Positions 26,217 to 34,381 of a DNA stretch of 61,180 nucleotides are shown in pieces. The stretch lies in contig JBHIBA010000001.1 in the NCBI GenBank assembly GCA_046758845.1, positions 1 to 61,180 on the forward strand, given 5' to 3'. This DNA comes from JBHIBA01 sp046758845. GTDB taxonomy: Bacteria; UBA8248; JACPRG01; G963555815. Numbering within the stretch: position 1 is the first letter of the stretch; each line of letters begins with the position of its first letter. Under the pieces are notes generated by a model. It did no database searches and was not told the DNA's origin. It saw only the letters and a list, made by a program, of their open reading frames with translations. The translations under genes and the position numbers were made by a program.

Positions 26217-27948
26217 TGCGCGGCTCCAGCAGACGGACGATCTGCTTCGTCGTCGGGTCGATGTCCAGCCGGTACACCTCCCGGGCCGCCTGGTAGCTCA
26301 CGATCCCGTCCAGCACGTCCTCCCGCACGGCCTCCGGATCCCGCTTCGCGGGGTTGCCGACGCCCGCGCCGCCCCCGGATTGCTTCAGGATAACGTCGCC
26401 CGGCTGCAAGTCGAAGTACCGGTGGGCCCTGGCCAGGGTCCGCTGGTCCCCCCTGAGGATCCAGCACCTGTTCGGGGGGCAGTCCCGACCGCCCGCGACC
26501 CCTTGCGGCACCACGACCTCGGCGTCGGCGTTGCCGGTGGACATCTTGGCCTCCCCGCCGTCGTTGCGCATGGACCAGTGGACCCCGCAGGCCCCTCGCC
26601 ATCGGCCGGCAGCCGGGCTGTCCTCGGCGAACTCGTAGCGGAGCATCCACCAGGGGACCCGCACCTCCATTTCCTCCACGTTGGCGCGGGCCACCTCGCC
26701 CATCGTGGTGATGGAGGCCGCGCCCTCGAACCCGTCGTAGCCCCACACCGCCCCCGCACCCCCGTCCGGCTCGAACATGCTCTGGACATACCGCTCCCCC
26801 GTGCGGGGATCGGGACCGAAGATGTAATGCCGGTAGTGCCGCGCCCAGGGGGCGATGGCGCGCTGGGGCAGGGGCTGGGACATGGCAATGAGGACCGACT
26901 CCATGACCTGGGAGCCGACGGTGATCGGGGCTGCGCCCACCGTGCAGGGCCACTGGGCGTTGGTCACGCGTCCTTCCGGGTTGACCACGGTGATGGGCGC
27001 CATGCTGCCCTCGTTATGGTAGTTGGCGATGGCGGGGTCCAGGAACAGGAACACGGATGCCACCGCCTGGCTGTACACGGCCGGGTAGGTGCTGTTCACG
27101 AATCCCTTCCGCTGGGCGTCGCTCCGGGAGAAGTCCAAGGTCAGCTCGTCTCCGGCAACCGTCATGTCCAGCCGTACCCACACCGGTTCGTCCAGCACCG
27201 TCCCGTCGTCGTCGCAACCCGCCTCGGCCGAGTAGGTCCCGTCGGGGATCTGCCGGATCTGCTCGCGGACGAACCGCTCGGTCCGCTGCCGCATTTCCCC
27301 GATACAGCCTTCGACCACGTCGAGGCCGTACTTGCGCATGAGGCCCTGGAGGCGGCGCTCGCAGATGGTGGTGGCCGCGATCATGCCCAGGTTGTCCACC
27401 CGCACCCCCTCCGGCCACCGCACGTTGTTGTAGATCAGGCGGTGCAGGTCCTCGTTCTCGCGTCCGCGGTCCAGGAACTTCACCGGGGGGATGTTGAGCC
27501 CCTCCGCCACGATGTCGTAGGCGTTGGGGAAGTAGCCCCCCGGGTAGGCCCCGCCCGTGTCGTACTGGTGGGCGCGGGCCAGGGTGAAGAAGCAGAGGCG
27601 GCCGTCGTGGAAGATGGGCCGGATGAAGGCCCAGTCCGGCAGGTGGTTGCCATAGCCGTGGTAGGGGTCGTTACAAAGGAAGACATCCCCCGGGAAAATC
27701 CGGTCCCCGAAGTGCTCCAGGATGTACTCGATGGTGTACTTGCCCCCGAGGAACTGTGAGGGCAGGCCCGTGGGGACGGCAATGGTGCGGCCCTCGCGGT
27801 CCCAGATGCCCACGGAGATATCGCCCAGGTGGGCGATGAGGATGCTCTGGGCCGTCCGAACGATGACGTGTTTCATCTCCCGGCAGTAGCTCTGCATGGC
27901 GTGCCAAACGGTGGAGAGCGTGATGGGATCGATGGCTTGCTCAGGCAT
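26209..27948 (-). CDS. hyuB: Hydantoinase B/oxoprolinase family protein (HyuB)
   Basis: Beta subunit (579 residues) of an ATP-dependent cyclic amide hydrolase of the N-methylhydantoinase/5-oxoprolinase/acetone carboxylase superfamily. The N-terminus IDPITLSTVWHAMQSYCREM and the stretches DVFLCNDPYHGYGNHLPDW and HQYDTGGAYPGGYFPNAYDI are strongly family-typical. A Gly-rich end (LKQSGGGAGVGNPAKRDPEA) is also standard. The subunit works with HyuA, encoded 3 bp upstream. It overlaps the creatinase-like gene, so the three proteins probably act in sequence on one imported compound. Confidence 0.92.
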   Translation of the reverse strand: MPEQAIDPITLSTVWHAMQSYCREMKHVIVRTAQSILIAHLGDISVGIWDREGRTIAVPTGLPSQFLGGKYTIEYILEHFGDRIFPGDVFLCNDPYHGYGNHLPDWAFIRPIFHDGRLCFFTLARAHQYDTGGAYPGGYFPNAYDIVAEGLNIPPVKFLDRGRENEDLHRLIYNNVRWPEGVRVDNLGMIAATTICERRLQGLMRKYGLDVVEGCIGEMRQRTERFVREQIRQIPDGTYSAEAGCDDDGTVLDEPVWVRLDMTVAGDELTLDFSRSDAQRKGFVNSTYPAVYSQAVASVFLFLDPAIANYHNEGSMAPITVVNPEGRVTNAQWPCTVGAAPITVGSQVMESVLIAMSQPLPQRAIAPWARHYRHYIFGPDPRTGERYVQSMFEPDGGAGAVWGYDGFEGAASITTMGEVARANVEEMEVRVPWWMLRYEFAEDSPAAGRWRGACGVHWSMRNDGGEAKMSTGNADAEVVVPQGVAGGRDCPPNRCWILRGDQRTLARAHRYFDLQPGDVILKQSGGGAGVGNPAKRDPEAVREDVLDGIVSYQAAREVYRLDIDPTTKQIVRLLEPRSG

Positions 27949-27951
27949 TCC

Positions 27952-30021
27952 TCAACCTCCCAGGCCCAGGACGTAGTTGTGGACCCCATCCACGTGCGCG
28001 ACGAACCCGGGCGGGATCACGACGGTGGTGGTCTGCTCCTCGATGATGGCCGGCCCCTTGAGCCGGTGCCCCTCCTGGATGGCCGGGCCGTCGTATACGG
28101 GAACGTCCTGCAGAGCGCCCGCGAAGAAGGCGCGCCGGCGCCGCTTTTCCACGAGGGGCCCCGGGCGCGGGGGCGCGCCCCCCCCGGCCGCCAGGTGAAC
28201 CTCGGCGCGGCGGGGGGCCGTAGCGTGGAGCTTGAAGTTGATGAAGTCCACGGCGCGAAAGCTCATGGCGAAGGTGTACCGGGCCTCGTGCTGGCGGTGA
28301 AAGGCCTCTACGATGGCCGGGATGTCTCCGGGCTCCAGGGGCCGCGACGGCAGATCCACCTCGATCTCGTGGAACTGACGTGAGTAGCGCATGTCTGCGG
28401 ACCGGCCGAGGTGGACCTCGGTGGGCGGAATGCCGACGGCGCGGAAGGCCGCCAAGGCCTCCGCCTCCATGGCGGCGAAGGTGTCGTTCACCTTTCCGAT
28501 GTCCAGGGTCGCGGCCGGGGAGACCAGAGTGTGGGTGTAATCCCGGCCGATGTCCATGAGGAGCATCCCCAAGGCGCTGTACAGCGCGGCCGCCTGGGGC
28601 ACGATGACCGTGCGGGTCCCCAGGACATCCGCCAGGAACCCGGCGTGCACGGGGCCGGCCCCGCCCCCCGCCACCAGGGCGAAGTCCCGGACGTCGTAGC
28701 CCCGACGCGTGGAGATCTCGGTGATCTGGCTCGCCATGAACTCGTTGACAGCTTGGAAGACCGCCTGGGCGGCCGCGGTGGCATCCATCCCGAGGCGCGC
28801 CCCCAGGCGCTCCAGGGCAGAACGGGCCAGCCCGGCATCCAAGGCGCTCTCGCCCCCCAGGAAATAGTCCGCCGGAATGTAGCCGAGCACGAGGGCGGCG
28901 TCGGTGACGGTCGGGTCCCGCCCGCCGCGGCCGTAACAAGCCGGGCCGGGATCGGCCCCCGCGCTCTGCGGGCCCACCCGGAGCAGGCCCAGGGAGTCCA
29001 CCCAGGCGATGCTCCCGCCGCCAGCCCCGACGGTGTGGATGTCCCGCATCCTGATGGCGAGGCGTTCCTCGCCCACCCACATCTCCGTGGTGGTCTCCAC
29101 CTGGCCGTCCCGCACGAGACAGACGTCGAAGCTGGTCCCGCCCATATCGATGGAGATCAGGTCCCGATGGCCCACCAGGTCCCCGATGAATGCCCCCCCC
29201 GTTGGCGCCGCCGCCGGCCCGGAGCCGACCAGGTACACCGCCTTGCGGGCGACCTCGCCCACGGATTGGACGTGGCCGTCCGCCTGGACCAGGAGGAGGC
29301 GCCCCTTCAGGCCCTGGGCATCCAGCCGCGACTGGAGGTCGTTCAGATAGGTCGAGACGACGGGGCCGACGAAGGCGCTGGCCACCGTGGTGCTGAAGCG
29401 CTCGAACTCGCCCCAGACGGGAAGGATCTCGTGGGAGGTCACCACGTAGGCCTGCGGGAAGGCCTCCCGCAGGATCTCGGCCGCCCGGGCCTCATGGCTG
29501 CCATTGGCGTAGGCGTGCAAGAAGCAGACGGCGATGGCGGTTACGCCCGCGGCCTTCAATGTGTCGGCCGCCTGGCGGACGTCCAATTCGTCCAGCGACA
29601 CGACCGCCTGGCCCTCGTGGGTCATTCGCGCGGTCACCGGAAGGCGGTGTCGGCGGTGGACGAGGGGCCGGTAGGGCGGGAAAAAGATGTCGTACATGGA
29701 CCGCCCGCCCACGTTCTTGAACCCGCGGCGCAGGGCCAGGATGTCCCGGAAGCCCTTGGTCGTCAGCATCCCCACCGGGGCCCCGCGTCGCTCCACCAGG
29801 GCGTTGGTGGCCAGGGTCGTCCCGTGAATGAGGAGCTCGAGCCGGCCGATGAAATCGTCCAGCGGCCGGTCATGGGCGCGGGCGGCCTTGGCGAGGACCT
29901 GCATGACCCCCTCGGCGGGGGACCGCGGCGTGGTGGGGGCCTTGAAGGCGCGGACCTCGCCGCCGCCATCCAGGACCAGGCAGTCCGTGAAGGTACCGCC
30001 CACATCGATGCTCACGATCAT
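27952..30021 (-). CDS. hyuA: Hydantoinase A/oxoprolinase family protein (HyuA)
   Basis: ATP-binding alpha subunit (689 residues) of the same enzyme, with an ASKHA-type nucleotide fold. It begins MIVSIDVGGTFTDCLVLDGG and contains IHGTTLATNALVERRG, LISIDMGGTSFDVCLVRDGQ and GGGSIAWVDSLGLLRVGPQS, then AGADPGPACYGRGG, all hallmarks. ATP would phosphorylate the cyclic amide and drive ring opening. The start at 30021 has a GGAGGGGA ribosome-binding site; another in-frame start 27 bp upstream lacks one. Upstream is the IS1380-type end copy C. Confidence 0.93.
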   Translation of the reverse strand: MIVSIDVGGTFTDCLVLDGGGEVRAFKAPTTPRSPAEGVMQVLAKAARAHDRPLDDFIGRLELLIHGTTLATNALVERRGAPVGMLTTKGFRDILALRRGFKNVGGRSMYDIFFPPYRPLVHRRHRLPVTARMTHEGQAVVSLDELDVRQAADTLKAAGVTAIAVCFLHAYANGSHEARAAEILREAFPQAYVVTSHEILPVWGEFERFSTTVASAFVGPVVSTYLNDLQSRLDAQGLKGRLLLVQADGHVQSVGEVARKAVYLVGSGPAAAPTGGAFIGDLVGHRDLISIDMGGTSFDVCLVRDGQVETTTEMWVGEERLAIRMRDIHTVGAGGGSIAWVDSLGLLRVGPQSAGADPGPACYGRGGRDPTVTDAALVLGYIPADYFLGGESALDAGLARSALERLGARLGMDATAAAQAVFQAVNEFMASQITEISTRRGYDVRDFALVAGGGAGPVHAGFLADVLGTRTVIVPQAAALYSALGMLLMDIGRDYTHTLVSPAATLDIGKVNDTFAAMEAEALAAFRAVGIPPTEVHLGRSADMRYSRQFHEIEVDLPSRPLEPGDIPAIVEAFHRQHEARYTFAMSFRAVDFINFKLHATAPRRAEVHLAAGGGAPPRPGPLVEKRRRRAFFAGALQDVPVYDGPAIQEGHRLKGPAIIEEQTTTVVIPPGFVAHVDGVHNYVLGLGG

Positions 30022-30155
30022 CGGGTACTCCCCTCCATGTGGGTTCACCCGGCCACAACGGGACGCGGGCCGTGCCCCCCCGCGGGTTCATGCCTTGCGC
30101 TGCTCCATGGACCAGGGGATGGTGAGCCGTTCCGGGACGCAGATTATCTCGAACG

Positions 30156-30245
30156 GGAATTTCCTGTTTCAACCCGAACGGGCGACTTCCCAGGTCCTCT
30201 TTTGGCGAAGAAAGTTATGAGACCCCTTTCCGGTGATGCTGTCAA
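30156..30245 (-). mobile_element. IS1380-type terminal segment, copy C
   Basis: 90-bp member of the four-copy family on the minus strand, from TTGACA (30245-30240) to GGAAATTCC (30164-30156). The -10-equivalent reads TCTCAT and is weak; CATAAC lies three bases further. It directly follows transposase codons (30246-30402), which ties this segment to an IS1380-family 3' end. It points toward hyuA. Confidence 0.65.
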
Positions 30246-30402
30246 GGGATTTCAGGGACCAGTGCCTGAGCCCCTTGGGCGGGGCCAGCCTGCGCAGGAA
30301 GTTGCCCAGGTTGTAGGCCAGGAAGAAGAGAAGCAGCCAGGATGCTGGAGGAACGAACTCGCACAAGATCTCGCACAGGAAAAGCTGTTTAGAGCAATCC
30401 AT
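30246..30402 (-). pseudogene. IS1380-family transposase C-terminal fragment
   Basis: The minus-strand translation contains SWLLLFFLAYNLGNFLRRLA followed by PPKGLRHWSLKSL, the conserved block near the C-terminus of IS1380 DDE transposases. The preceding catalytic domain is missing, and the roughly 40 codons expected after WSLKSL are deleted, so the block runs straight into the terminal segment copy C. Confidence 0.75.
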
Positions 30403-30430
30403 TTGAAAATGAGAGAGTCGGGGTTCTAAT

Positions 30431-30491
30431 CCGGGGACTCAAGATCCCCCGGTCCCAGCCCGTGTGGGTTCAAATCCCGCCTCCGCCGCCA
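30431..30491 (+). pseudogene. tRNA-Leu(CAA) 3'-half remnant
   Basis: Sequence from the anticodon arm to CCA resembling the 3' part of the tRNA-Leu at 21692. The anticodon loop CTCAAGA (CAA), a degenerate variable arm, the T arm GTGGGTTCAAATCCCGC and the end CTCCGCCGCCA are visible, roughly 85% identical by eye. The acceptor 5' strand and D arm are absent, so it cannot function. Such 3' halves are typical traces of integration into a tRNA gene. Confidence 0.7.
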
Positions 30492-30565
30492 CTTTTTCAG
30501 TAGGTTAGAAGGACAGACACCCTCTTAAGACACACCACCAGCTACCGGATTGTCTCCGTTGTGTC

Positions 30566-30609
30566 TCCTTTTCAAATCGAATTGGATGCGCTGACGCCAA
30601 CCTTCACCC
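30566..30609 (+). repeat. Direct repeat, left copy (partner at 32932-32975)
   Basis: 44-bp unit beginning CTCCTTTT and ending CCTTCACCC. About 87% identical to the copy at 32932-32975 with one single-base gap, in the same orientation. The pair brackets the MOSC and amidohydrolase genes. Confidence 0.6.
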
Positions 30610-30758
30610 TGTACGAATCGGGACTTGTCCTCGCTTTAAGAGCAGACGTGGCCGAGAGTGGTCAGTGAAATCGGGATATACTGAGGTCGAAATAAGAAGG
30701 TAGGATCGATGGATTGGGCTGGTTTGAGAGGTCGTGGTCGAGAGGAGGTTGCGGCGTC

Positions 30759-31223
30759 ATGTGGAAAGGTGAGGTCGTATCGGTTCACATTGCCCCCGAG
30801 GCAGGACACCCCATGGAGACGCGAGATGAGGTGCGGGCCATCGCGGGAAAGGGGATCGAGGGAGACAGGTACATCAAGGGGATTGGCTTTTTCTCCCACA
30901 ATAAGGGACCGCATCGCCAGGTGACGCTCTTTGAGAGCGAGGTGCTTGACACTTTGAAGCGGGATAATGGAACCGAGCTCACCGCGGACGAATGCCGCAT
31001 GAACATAGTCACGCGCGGGGTCCCACTCACGCACCTGGTGGGGAAGAGGTTTCGGGTCGGCAAGGCCACCCTGCGCGGGGTCCGCCTCAATGAGCCCTGT
31101 AAGCACTTGGAGGAAGTTGTTGGCAAGAAGGTGATTGAGCCCCTTATCCACCGCTGCGGCCTTTTCGCAGAGGTTCTTGAGGGTGGCTGGATCAAGCCCG
31201 GAGATGCCGTCCAGGAGGGCTGA
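30759..31223 (+). CDS. MOSC domain protein
   Basis: A 154-residue stand-alone MOSC (molybdenum cofactor sulfurase C-terminal) domain. The start at 30759 (MWKGEVVSVHIAPEAG) follows AGGAGG at a good distance. Family features include AIAGKGIEGDRY, RQVTLFESEVLDTL, RMNIVTRGVPLTHLVGKRF and the conserved cysteine in GVRLNEPCKHLE, which carries sulfur or binds the cofactor. Such proteins act in molybdenum cofactor chemistry, for example N-hydroxylated substrate reduction. A link to the CoxLMS-type enzyme elsewhere in the window is possible only in a general sense. Confidence 0.85.
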   Translation: MWKGEVVSVHIAPEAGHPMETRDEVRAIAGKGIEGDRYIKGIGFFSHNKGPHRQVTLFESEVLDTLKRDNGTELTADECRMNIVTRGVPLTHLVGKRFRVGKATLRGVRLNEPCKHLEEVVGKKVIEPLIHRCGLFAEVLEGGWIKPGDAVQEG

Positions 31224-31231
31224 TCTCTTGC

Positions 31232-32725
31232 TCAGGCGTGAACCAAAGGGAGGGCGGAATACTCGCGGGATACGGCCAGGAGGTGAGGGCGCAGTTCAGC
31301 GGCGTCGGCCAGTGCAGCAGGAAGATTCTCACGAAGGCGCCCTGTGGCCCGTTCGACCACCTTCGATATCTCCATTCGGTCCGGGTGGACTGAGCGGCCG
31401 TTTCGAACCACCTCTTCGCCATCAACGAAGACCCGGTCGACCGACTCGCCGTCCTCGGCAAATACCAGAGCGTTCACCGGGTCAATCCAGGGCTCGAAGT
31501 TAAGGCTCCGGTTGAGCACAACGAGGTCCGCGCGCTTACCTGCCTCGATGCTTCCCAGACGGTCCTCCATCAGGAGCACGGCGGCGCCGCCCCCGGTGGC
31601 CATCCGAAGGGATTCGAGAGGGGTCACCCCCTGCTCCGGATCCCCCTCGCGAATGTTGTGAACAAGCGCCGCGAGATGCGCCTGGTGGAAAACGCTGCCC
31701 TTGTCGCTGCTGTTTGCCCCGTCGATTCCGAGGCCCACGGGCACACCGGCGTCCAGGTATTTCCGCACGGGAGCGACCCCGCTCCCCAGCTTGAGGTTGG
31801 AAGCCGGATTGTGCGCCACCCTGCAGCCGCTTTCGGCCAAAAGTTGAATGTCCGATTCGCTGACCCAGATCGAATGGGCGAAGGACGTCCGCGGGGAAAG
31901 ATAACCGATGTCGCGAAGGTGCTCGGGGATGGTGGAGCCGTACATCTTGCGTCCCTGGTGGACCTGCGTCCGGACTTCGAGAAGGTGGGTGTGAAGCGGA
32001 ACACCGCGTGCCTCCGACAAGTCGGCACACCCCCTGAGAAGACGGCCAGTACACCCCCGGGGCGATGAGGGGCCGATGCCTCCCGTGATTCGGGAAGAAC
32101 CGGCGGCCTCGGCCTTGTCCAGGACCGCCCCCGCGCGCTCAAGAATCATGTCCGTGGCGGGAGCCTGCTCCGCCAAGAGTAGCGTCCGGACGTGATCCGG
32201 TAGGCTCGGAAGGTCGATGGGGATTTGCTCACGCAACGGCCTGTCGCTGATCTGGGGGCAGAGCACGGCCCTCAACCCCGATGCGCGGAACGCGTCGAGG
32301 GCTGCCTCCAGATTGGCCTCCTCGACGGTCCCGCCCGCTCTCATGTGATTGAGAGCGGAGGTCACGCCGTTCTCCAGCATTTCGATGCAGGTGAGCGTCA
32401 CGGTCGCCGTGAGCTCCTCCTTTGACAGGTTGAGGAATCTCATGGCGGAAACCTTGTATTGAAGCCAGGGTTCCAGAGGCAACCCGTAGTTGAGACTGCG
32501 AATGGCCATCTCTTCGAAGTGGCAGTGACAGTTGACCGTTCCGGGGAGGACGAGTTGTCCCCCAAGCTCCAAAACCGGACCATCGAAGTCAGCCGGGACC
32601 TCCAGGCCCGGGCCGAGAGCCTCGATGACCCCGCTTCGGACCAAGAGATCCCCGTCTTGGAGGATTTCACCGTCTGCGTTGAGGGTAAGAATGACGCCGT
32701 TTTTCAGAAGCAGGTCGCCGGGCAT
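31232..32725 (-). CDS. Metal-dependent amidohydrolase, cytosine/atrazine deaminase type
   Basis: A 497-residue TIM-barrel amidohydrolase of the TRZ/ATZ group, which deaminates or dechlorinates N-heterocycles such as purines or pterins. Metal ligands are visible: His-x-His in TVNCHCHFEE, His in PLHTHLLE, a further His in SFAHSIWVSE and Asp in VGLGIDGANSSDKG. The C-terminal beta domain has LGSIEAGKRADLVVLNRSLN. The start at 32725 (MPGDLLLKNG) has GGGAGAG upstream. The frame stays open a further 88 codons upstream, reaching the right copy of the direct repeat, but those residues do not look like this family. It is convergent with the MOSC gene, 8 bp apart. Confidence 0.87.
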   Translation of the reverse strand: MPGDLLLKNGVILTLNADGEILQDGDLLVRSGVIEALGPGLEVPADFDGPVLELGGQLVLPGTVNCHCHFEEMAIRSLNYGLPLEPWLQYKVSAMRFLNLSKEELTATVTLTCIEMLENGVTSALNHMRAGGTVEEANLEAALDAFRASGLRAVLCPQISDRPLREQIPIDLPSLPDHVRTLLLAEQAPATDMILERAGAVLDKAEAAGSSRITGGIGPSSPRGCTGRLLRGCADLSEARGVPLHTHLLEVRTQVHQGRKMYGSTIPEHLRDIGYLSPRTSFAHSIWVSESDIQLLAESGCRVAHNPASNLKLGSGVAPVRKYLDAGVPVGLGIDGANSSDKGSVFHQAHLAALVHNIREGDPEQGVTPLESLRMATGGGAAVLLMEDRLGSIEAGKRADLVVLNRSLNFEPWIDPVNALVFAEDGESVDRVFVDGEEVVRNGRSVHPDRMEISKVVERATGRLRENLPAALADAAELRPHLLAVSREYSALPLVHA

Positions 32726-32931
32726 AGGTTGCTCTCCCAACAGGATATACCGGCCTGGCCGGACTCTGCGCGAAGGATCCGGTAGTCTTTGCCCGCTCAC
32801 AATCATGTCTGCGATTAGCCTGAGGATACCGGATAACGACCACGGCCTCAACTCAAGAAGGCGATAGAGTTGAGAAGAGGAAGATCCGCTAAATTTCCGC
32901 TGCAAGAAACACTGCAATATAAACGATCGTG

Positions 32932-32975
32932 CTCCTTTTAAAACGACTTGGATTCGCTGAAGCCAGCCTTCACCC
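32932..32975 (+). repeat. Direct repeat, right copy (partner at 30566-30609)
   Basis: Second copy of the 44-45-bp unit starting CTCCTTTT and ending CCTTCACCC. It lies in the 466-bp space between the amidohydrolase start and the GIY-YIG gene, in which I see no other feature. Confidence 0.6.
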
Positions 32976-33191
32976 CCGCACCAATCCATTTTCCCCTACG
33001 AGGCGTCAGAGGACCCGACTTTATTTCTCCTCTCCTGGCGTTGGATTCGGTTGACCTGTCCCCGTTCTTAAACCCAGGCCAGAATGTTCTCATTCAACCT
33101 GGGCCTCGCTAAGGGGGGCAGGCCAACTCGGTGTCAGGTGAAATGACTGATATAAATAATCGGAACTATAGGGGCGGGGGGGAGACGATAT

Positions 33192-33665
33192 ATGTCCAAA
33201 CCCGTTAGAGTTCGGAAGGTTGTTTGCCCTGCTTGTGTAACTTTGTTTCCTCAACCCTCCTGCGAGCCAATAACCTGCCCGATTTGCGATGCCCGCTGGT
33301 GGTCGGAAGCAGCTATTCAATCTCAAAAGCCCATCCATGAGATCGTGAAAAACGTTGAAATATTCAATTGGCAGGACCATGGCACATGTCACTACTCCGT
33401 TTATGTCGTTCTGTTGAAGCAGGTTCCAAAAATCAAGGGAAAGGCGTATTACATTGGGATGACCGGGGTCTCTCCCGAAGAGAGGTTTCTCAACCACAAA
33501 CGGGGTATCAAGGCCAGCAGGTGGGTTAAGCGATTCGGCGTGGCTCTGCTCAGAAGAGATTATATCCATCTTAATCCGATGGAGGAAGAACAGGCTCTAC
33601 GAATCGAAGAGGAGCTGGCGGAAAAACTTTTAAACTTGGGGTTTGAGGTCTTTGGGGGTCATTGA
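33192..33665 (+). CDS. Zinc-ribbon plus GIY-YIG-like protein
   Basis: A 157-residue protein. Residues 10-35 form a possible zinc ribbon with CPAC and CPIC pairs (VVCPACVTLF and PITCPICDARWW). The C-terminal part resembles a GIY-YIG nuclease core: SVYVVLLKQ, then KAYYIGMTGVSPEERFLNHK and RGIKASRWVKRFG. The YVV/YYIG pair and the following Arg (ERF) fit the fold, but the catalytic Glu is not certain. It is less GC-rich than its surroundings and stands alone, suggesting recent acquisition. It could be a small nuclease; the function is not established. Confidence 0.65.
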   Translation: MSKPVRVRKVVCPACVTLFPQPSCEPITCPICDARWWSEAAIQSQKPIHEIVKNVEIFNWQDHGTCHYSVYVVLLKQVPKIKGKAYYIGMTGVSPEERFLNHKRGIKASRWVKRFGVALLRRDYIHLNPMEEEQALRIEEELAEKLLNLGFEVFGGH

Positions 33666-34381
33666 TGCATTGTCAGCTTGGTGCCAGGGGCGACATGCAT
33701 CTACGAGCGCTCGGTTGTTGTGGTAGGGCGGTTGCCTTAGCGTCGTATCCAAAGGCGTACTTCATGCCCTTCTTTTGCGGTTGGATGAGCAGTTGGGGGG
33801 AAAGATGACTGAGGGCCCCTCCAGGAGTGGCATTCTCCGCGAATCGCCGATCTACAACTCGTTGGGGCTTTTCCCCGTGTATGTTCGACTCCCTCCGCTA
33901 CCGGGCACTATCTCCGGTCATGGGGCTTTGACAAGGGCAGCCAATTTTGGCGTAAAATTCGGTCCGTAAAGGAGGGGGACGCGTTGTGAAGTGAGACTCC
34001 GTGAACTTGCGATGGCTCAAATGGCTCCCCATCATTCTGCCTGCCTTGTTCCCGCAGCTTTGGGGCTCGTGAGGCAGAGATATCTGGAGTCCTTCTTTCC
34101 CCCTTGGATGGAGCAGTTGCGATTCGGGCCACGGTGAAGCCGGGAAAATGAGCCTTGATAAGAATTGATCTTGTCGTTCTCGACCTAGGCGACCACCCGG
34201 GGAAAAGGTATGAGGTTCACGTGAGGAGGGTGGAAACCCGGGTATTTCAGCACCGTCGAGAAGGGAAGGCGCCCTACTGGTTTGGCTCCATGGCAAAGGG
34301 CTTCCGGCACCCTCGGATCGTTTGGGGCTGAACTGGGCGAATCATCGGAATTTGGGTCGTTATGGGTTGAAAGGAGGGCGC
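33666..34381. other. Intergenic stretch without a recognised gene
   Basis: About 715 bp. Short open frames exist on both strands, but none resembles a known family. The segment ends in the ribosome-binding site of the membrane protein at 34382. Confidence 0.4.

Noticed and set aside
22000..30000. Long open frames on the plus strand opposite the ABC transporter and Hyu genes.
   Set aside because: They are high-GC antisense frames with Arg/Pro/Gly/His-rich composition and no family similarity, while the minus strand encodes well-known proteins.
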